Below, in pieces: positions 61,601 through 64,000 of a stretch of DNA of 64,000 bases (the first letter of the stretch is position 1; the number at the start of each line of letters is the position of its first letter). The DNA is from Megamerina dolium (lineage: Eukaryota; Arthropoda; Insecta; Diptera; Megamerinidae): contig OY978530.1 of the NCBI GenBank assembly GCA_963854835.1, positions 20,115,437 to 20,179,436 on the forward strand, read 5' to 3'. The notes beneath the pieces are model-generated. The model was not told the DNA's origin. It did no database searches and was given only the letters and a program-made list of their open reading frames with translations. The position numbers were made by a program, and so were the translations under genes.

Positions 61601-61801
61601 AGTAAAGGTTCGGATTGTTTTTAAATTTTTTGTTTGTTTCATTTGGCCATCACTACCAATTTTGATCGATTTTGGCAGAAAAAAGGATCGCCAACCTTCT
61701 GTGTTATTCGCCTATTGGCGCTAGTTAGAAATTCAAAGCACTGACAGTTTCTCCCATACTTGGCTCTTCGACAAGAGATTGGGCATTCCTCTTCATCTAA
61801 G
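58621..61801. other. AT-rich region without recognised genes
   Basis: 3.2 kb with no supported ORF. Small features only: GGTATTTTGAT-like repeats near 59180-59215, a GAGAGA run at 60437-60456, and loosely inverted GTTCCCGTACGGA (59014) and TCCGAACGGGAAC (59637). Confidence 0.4.
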
Positions 61802-61809
61802 TCTCTTGT

Positions 61810-62176
61810 AAAAAAAAATAAATATGTGGCACTTAAAGCCCCAAAGGGCTCATTGGCCGAGCTTCTCTTCCATTACTGTTGTGCGTCTTAAATTTTGGAC
61901 ATTATTAGAAGGGACCTACTTATTTTAGCCGGTTCAGAACGGCAGAACACTTGTGACATCACTTTTTCTGAGCTTTGTCACAGAGTTATTTTAGAAGCTT
62001 TTTCATGGCAAGTTGTTACTGTCGGAAGAATTGCCAATTGCTTGCCGACAGGTGGGTACCATTCGAAAGAAAAATCTTATCGATATTAAATTTGTTATGC
62101 ATCAGCCGGGGATTGAACCACGACCTAGAGATCAGAAGGCGAACACACTAACCACTGAGCTACGGCACCCACCGTG
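61810..62176 (-). mobile_element. tRNA-derived SINE, full-length
   Basis: Reverse complement of the SINE. From the right: A-box region CACTGAGCTACGGCACCCAC, B box GGGGATTGAACC, the full body, and 3' end AAATAAATATGTGGCAC preceded by an A-run. It is flanked by GTCTCTTGT at 61801-61809 and 62177-62185 (9-bp exact duplication). The best-preserved copy for promoter boxes. Confidence 0.93.
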
Positions 62177-62185
62177 GTCTCTTGT

Positions 62186-62897
62186 GGTTTTTAATAAAAC
62201 ACCATTTTTTAAAGTGTATATATGTATCGATATTTGATAACAACTCGAACTTTTTGTATTTTTTGTCGTTGTTTCAATTTAAATATTTTCTTATGCGTTT
62301 TGGTTTTTTTAGGTCAATCCTCAGGCGGTTTTATATCATGAAAACCATTGTACGTTATTATAAATAAAAAAGAATTATATTTCAAAAAAACAAATCATAC
62401 AGAATACAATACTATCCTAGGTTCATACTTTTGTTTCGATTATCTTTATTATAGGGCGGTTGGTTAAGGGAGGTAAACTGTGAAAATGCGTCAGCTTTTT
62501 ATGAGTAGTATAGAGTAGATTGGCAAAGCCACTCCATAGGAAAGGGGTGACCCTCTCCAGCACATCCTAAATTCCTAAATTCCATTCTCCTGAGCGTTTT
62601 TATGATTGTTGTGAACCACTTACCAGCCCAACCGATCGAGTGGCATGTACGCATAGTGTACGGAACTGGTCACAAATCAGCAGTAGCCCAGACTGCTCTG
62701 AACCTCGTGATGTTAGGATGGTTATGACATGTCCGACAATTACTGTTACAGATTCGATTTATCAACAACTGTAGAAAAATAAATACAATAGAACATCAAT
62801 TTAAATAAAACAACAAGCAACGTTTAATGGTATAATGCGACAAAGAATAATCAACAGCTGAATAAAAATCAATATAATCCTTACACATACTACACAC
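62186..62897. other. No recognised feature
   Basis: AT-rich sequence between two SINE copies. No supported gene. Confidence 0.3.
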
Positions 62898-63005
62898 ACA
62901 AAAATAAATATGTGGCACTTATATTACCTGAAGGGTTCTTTGGCCGAGCTTCTCTTCCACTACTGTTGTGCCTGTTAAATTTTGGACAGCAAGTTGTGGC
63001 TGTAT
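62898..63005 (-). mobile_element. tRNA-derived SINE, 3' end fragment
   Basis: AAATAAATATGTGGCACTTA through GGCCGAGCTTCTCTTCCACT and AAATTTTGGACAGCAAGTTG matches the 3' third of the SINE with several changes. It breaks off where an internal deletion joins GGACA to AGCAAGTTG. Confidence 0.8.
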
Positions 63006-64000
63006 TGCTCATAAGTACTATAGTAGGGGTCTATATATAATTTTTAAGTACATATGTTGTCTATTAACCCATATCCATCCATTCAAAATTCATACGCAAT
63101 GTAAATATGCTAGATTGCATATTGAGGGATTGTGAAGGGGTTTCCGGTGGGCCGCGTATTGATGGCTTTTTGCCGCTGTGCTTGTTGTTATTGTGGCTGG
63201 TGGTGTGGACAATGCTACCGTCTGCCACTGATATTTGGAATATCAACCGTTACAATTTTAGTTTTATTGTAATTTAAATGTTCACTTTTTAATTTGTTTT
63301 TTGTAGGATTTAATTTATAATTGTAATTTATTTAGTATGGGGGATAGCAACGAGAATAATCAAATCAAGGGAAACAGAATATAGCAGTAGAAGTTAAGAA
63401 GAAGTTATAGGGAGAGAGAAGGAGAAAGCGGCAAATAAAAACTTAGCATATTAAATTTATAGTGGGTTGCCAACCCAGTGGAAAACTGTAATTTAAAGTA
63501 AATAAAGAAATTAATAAATGAACAGTGCGCGACATTTATGTTCTGGCGTAGACACATATTTACAATTTACTCGACATTTGTTTGTTTTTACATTCTTTGT
63601 TTTGGTCATTGGTTTTGCTTGTCTACTGACTGAATTATGAAGCAACTTATTGTTATTGTCTATTTACTCATTTTATTGATTCTACTTTATTTGTTTTATT
63701 TTATTTACTATTATTTTTACTGCAGCGATTATGTGGCGACAAAAGGGGATGCACCTCACTAGTTCTGACTGCAAAGATTATGTGGAAACAAAAGTCAACG
63801 CATCTTATATTTTATTTCGCAATAACGTTTTGCGTGTGTTTTGTGTGGATGAATATTGGGTGACTTGTAAATGTCGTGAATCAATATATATGAGAAATAT
63901 TACACCGACCACCATAGTCATAAGACATTGCTCCATCAGATTACTATTTGTTTCGGTCGATGCAGTCAGCTCCTTCTGGAGAATGCTTCAATTGTTATGG
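63006..64000. other. Noncoding, possible retroelement LTR/leader
   Basis: No supported gene. TGGGTTG-C-CAACCCA (about 63464-63478) is a near-perfect palindrome. The 39-bp stretch from 63719 (CTGCAGCGATTATGTGGCGA) is repeated with changes from 63770 (CTGCAAAGATTATGTGGAAA). The style suggests the untranslated part of a retroelement that continues beyond the window. Confidence 0.35.

Overview
The window reads as repeat-rich DNA of a higher fly (Diptera). It is AT-rich and intron-bearing, with no operons or bacterial signals. Its mobile elements are typical of insects: RTE-clade and R1/Jockey-like LINEs, 412/mdg1-like and 17.6-like Gypsy elements, BEL/Pao, Tc1, an irritans-type mariner, pogo/Tigger, PIF/Harbinger and a tRNA-derived SINE. 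One exon looks like a host gene, the 5' coding exon of a TGF-beta-family ligand precursor (28530-29690, minus). A tephritid-like fly is plausible but cannot be proved from the sequence.

Layout. 0.2-5.3 kb: a broken Harbinger (transposase exons on opposite strands, a MADF-like partner exon), a defective Tc1 inside the transposase exon, two RTE pieces, TA microsatellites and a shortened SINE. 5.3-7.1 kb: a long TA tract, an LTR remnant and a mariner-like remnant. 7.1-12.8 kb: one minus-strand RTE split by a 3.9-kb LTR retrotransposon with near-identical 690-bp LTRs and a 4-bp target duplication. 12.9-16.3 kb: an inverted repeat copy, a small unassigned ORF, and an intact Tc1 sitting in a TA microsatellite beside a SINE head. 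16.5-20.4 kb: a LINE remnant, then a degraded RTE enclosed by 15-bp inverted repeats with a TTA duplication. 20.4-27 kb: BEL/Pao gag remnants, one of them hosting an RTE.

28.5-31.1 kb: the TGF-beta exon, with an intact irritans-type mariner 135 bp upstream of its ATG. 32.4-37.8 kb: a minus-strand BEL/Pao pol remnant, an unusual uncharacterised coding remnant (33660-34790), a full-length SINE and a 17.6-like Gypsy. 38.7-46.5 kb: a plus-strand 412-like Gypsy (LTR, gag, protease, RT, RNase H) whose gag is split by a nearly full-length RTE. 46.5-52.4 kb: another SINE, a second uncharacterised coding remnant, a second Tc1 family with about 200-bp inverted repeats, and an R1-like LINE remnant. 52.4-58.6 kb: a pogo/Tigger element, Gypsy integrase pieces, a second defective copy of the first Tc1 and a third Tc1-type remnant. 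58.6-64 kb: AT-rich DNA with two more SINEs.

The elements form nested layers: SINE in Gypsy, Gypsy in RTE, RTE in Gypsy and BEL, Tc1 in Harbinger, Gypsy and microsatellite. Target-site duplications support several of these. Only the Tc1 at 14336-15987 and the mariner at 29826-31110 look intact in coding capacity. No bacterial genes, CRISPR arrays, rRNA or convincing true tRNA genes were seen.
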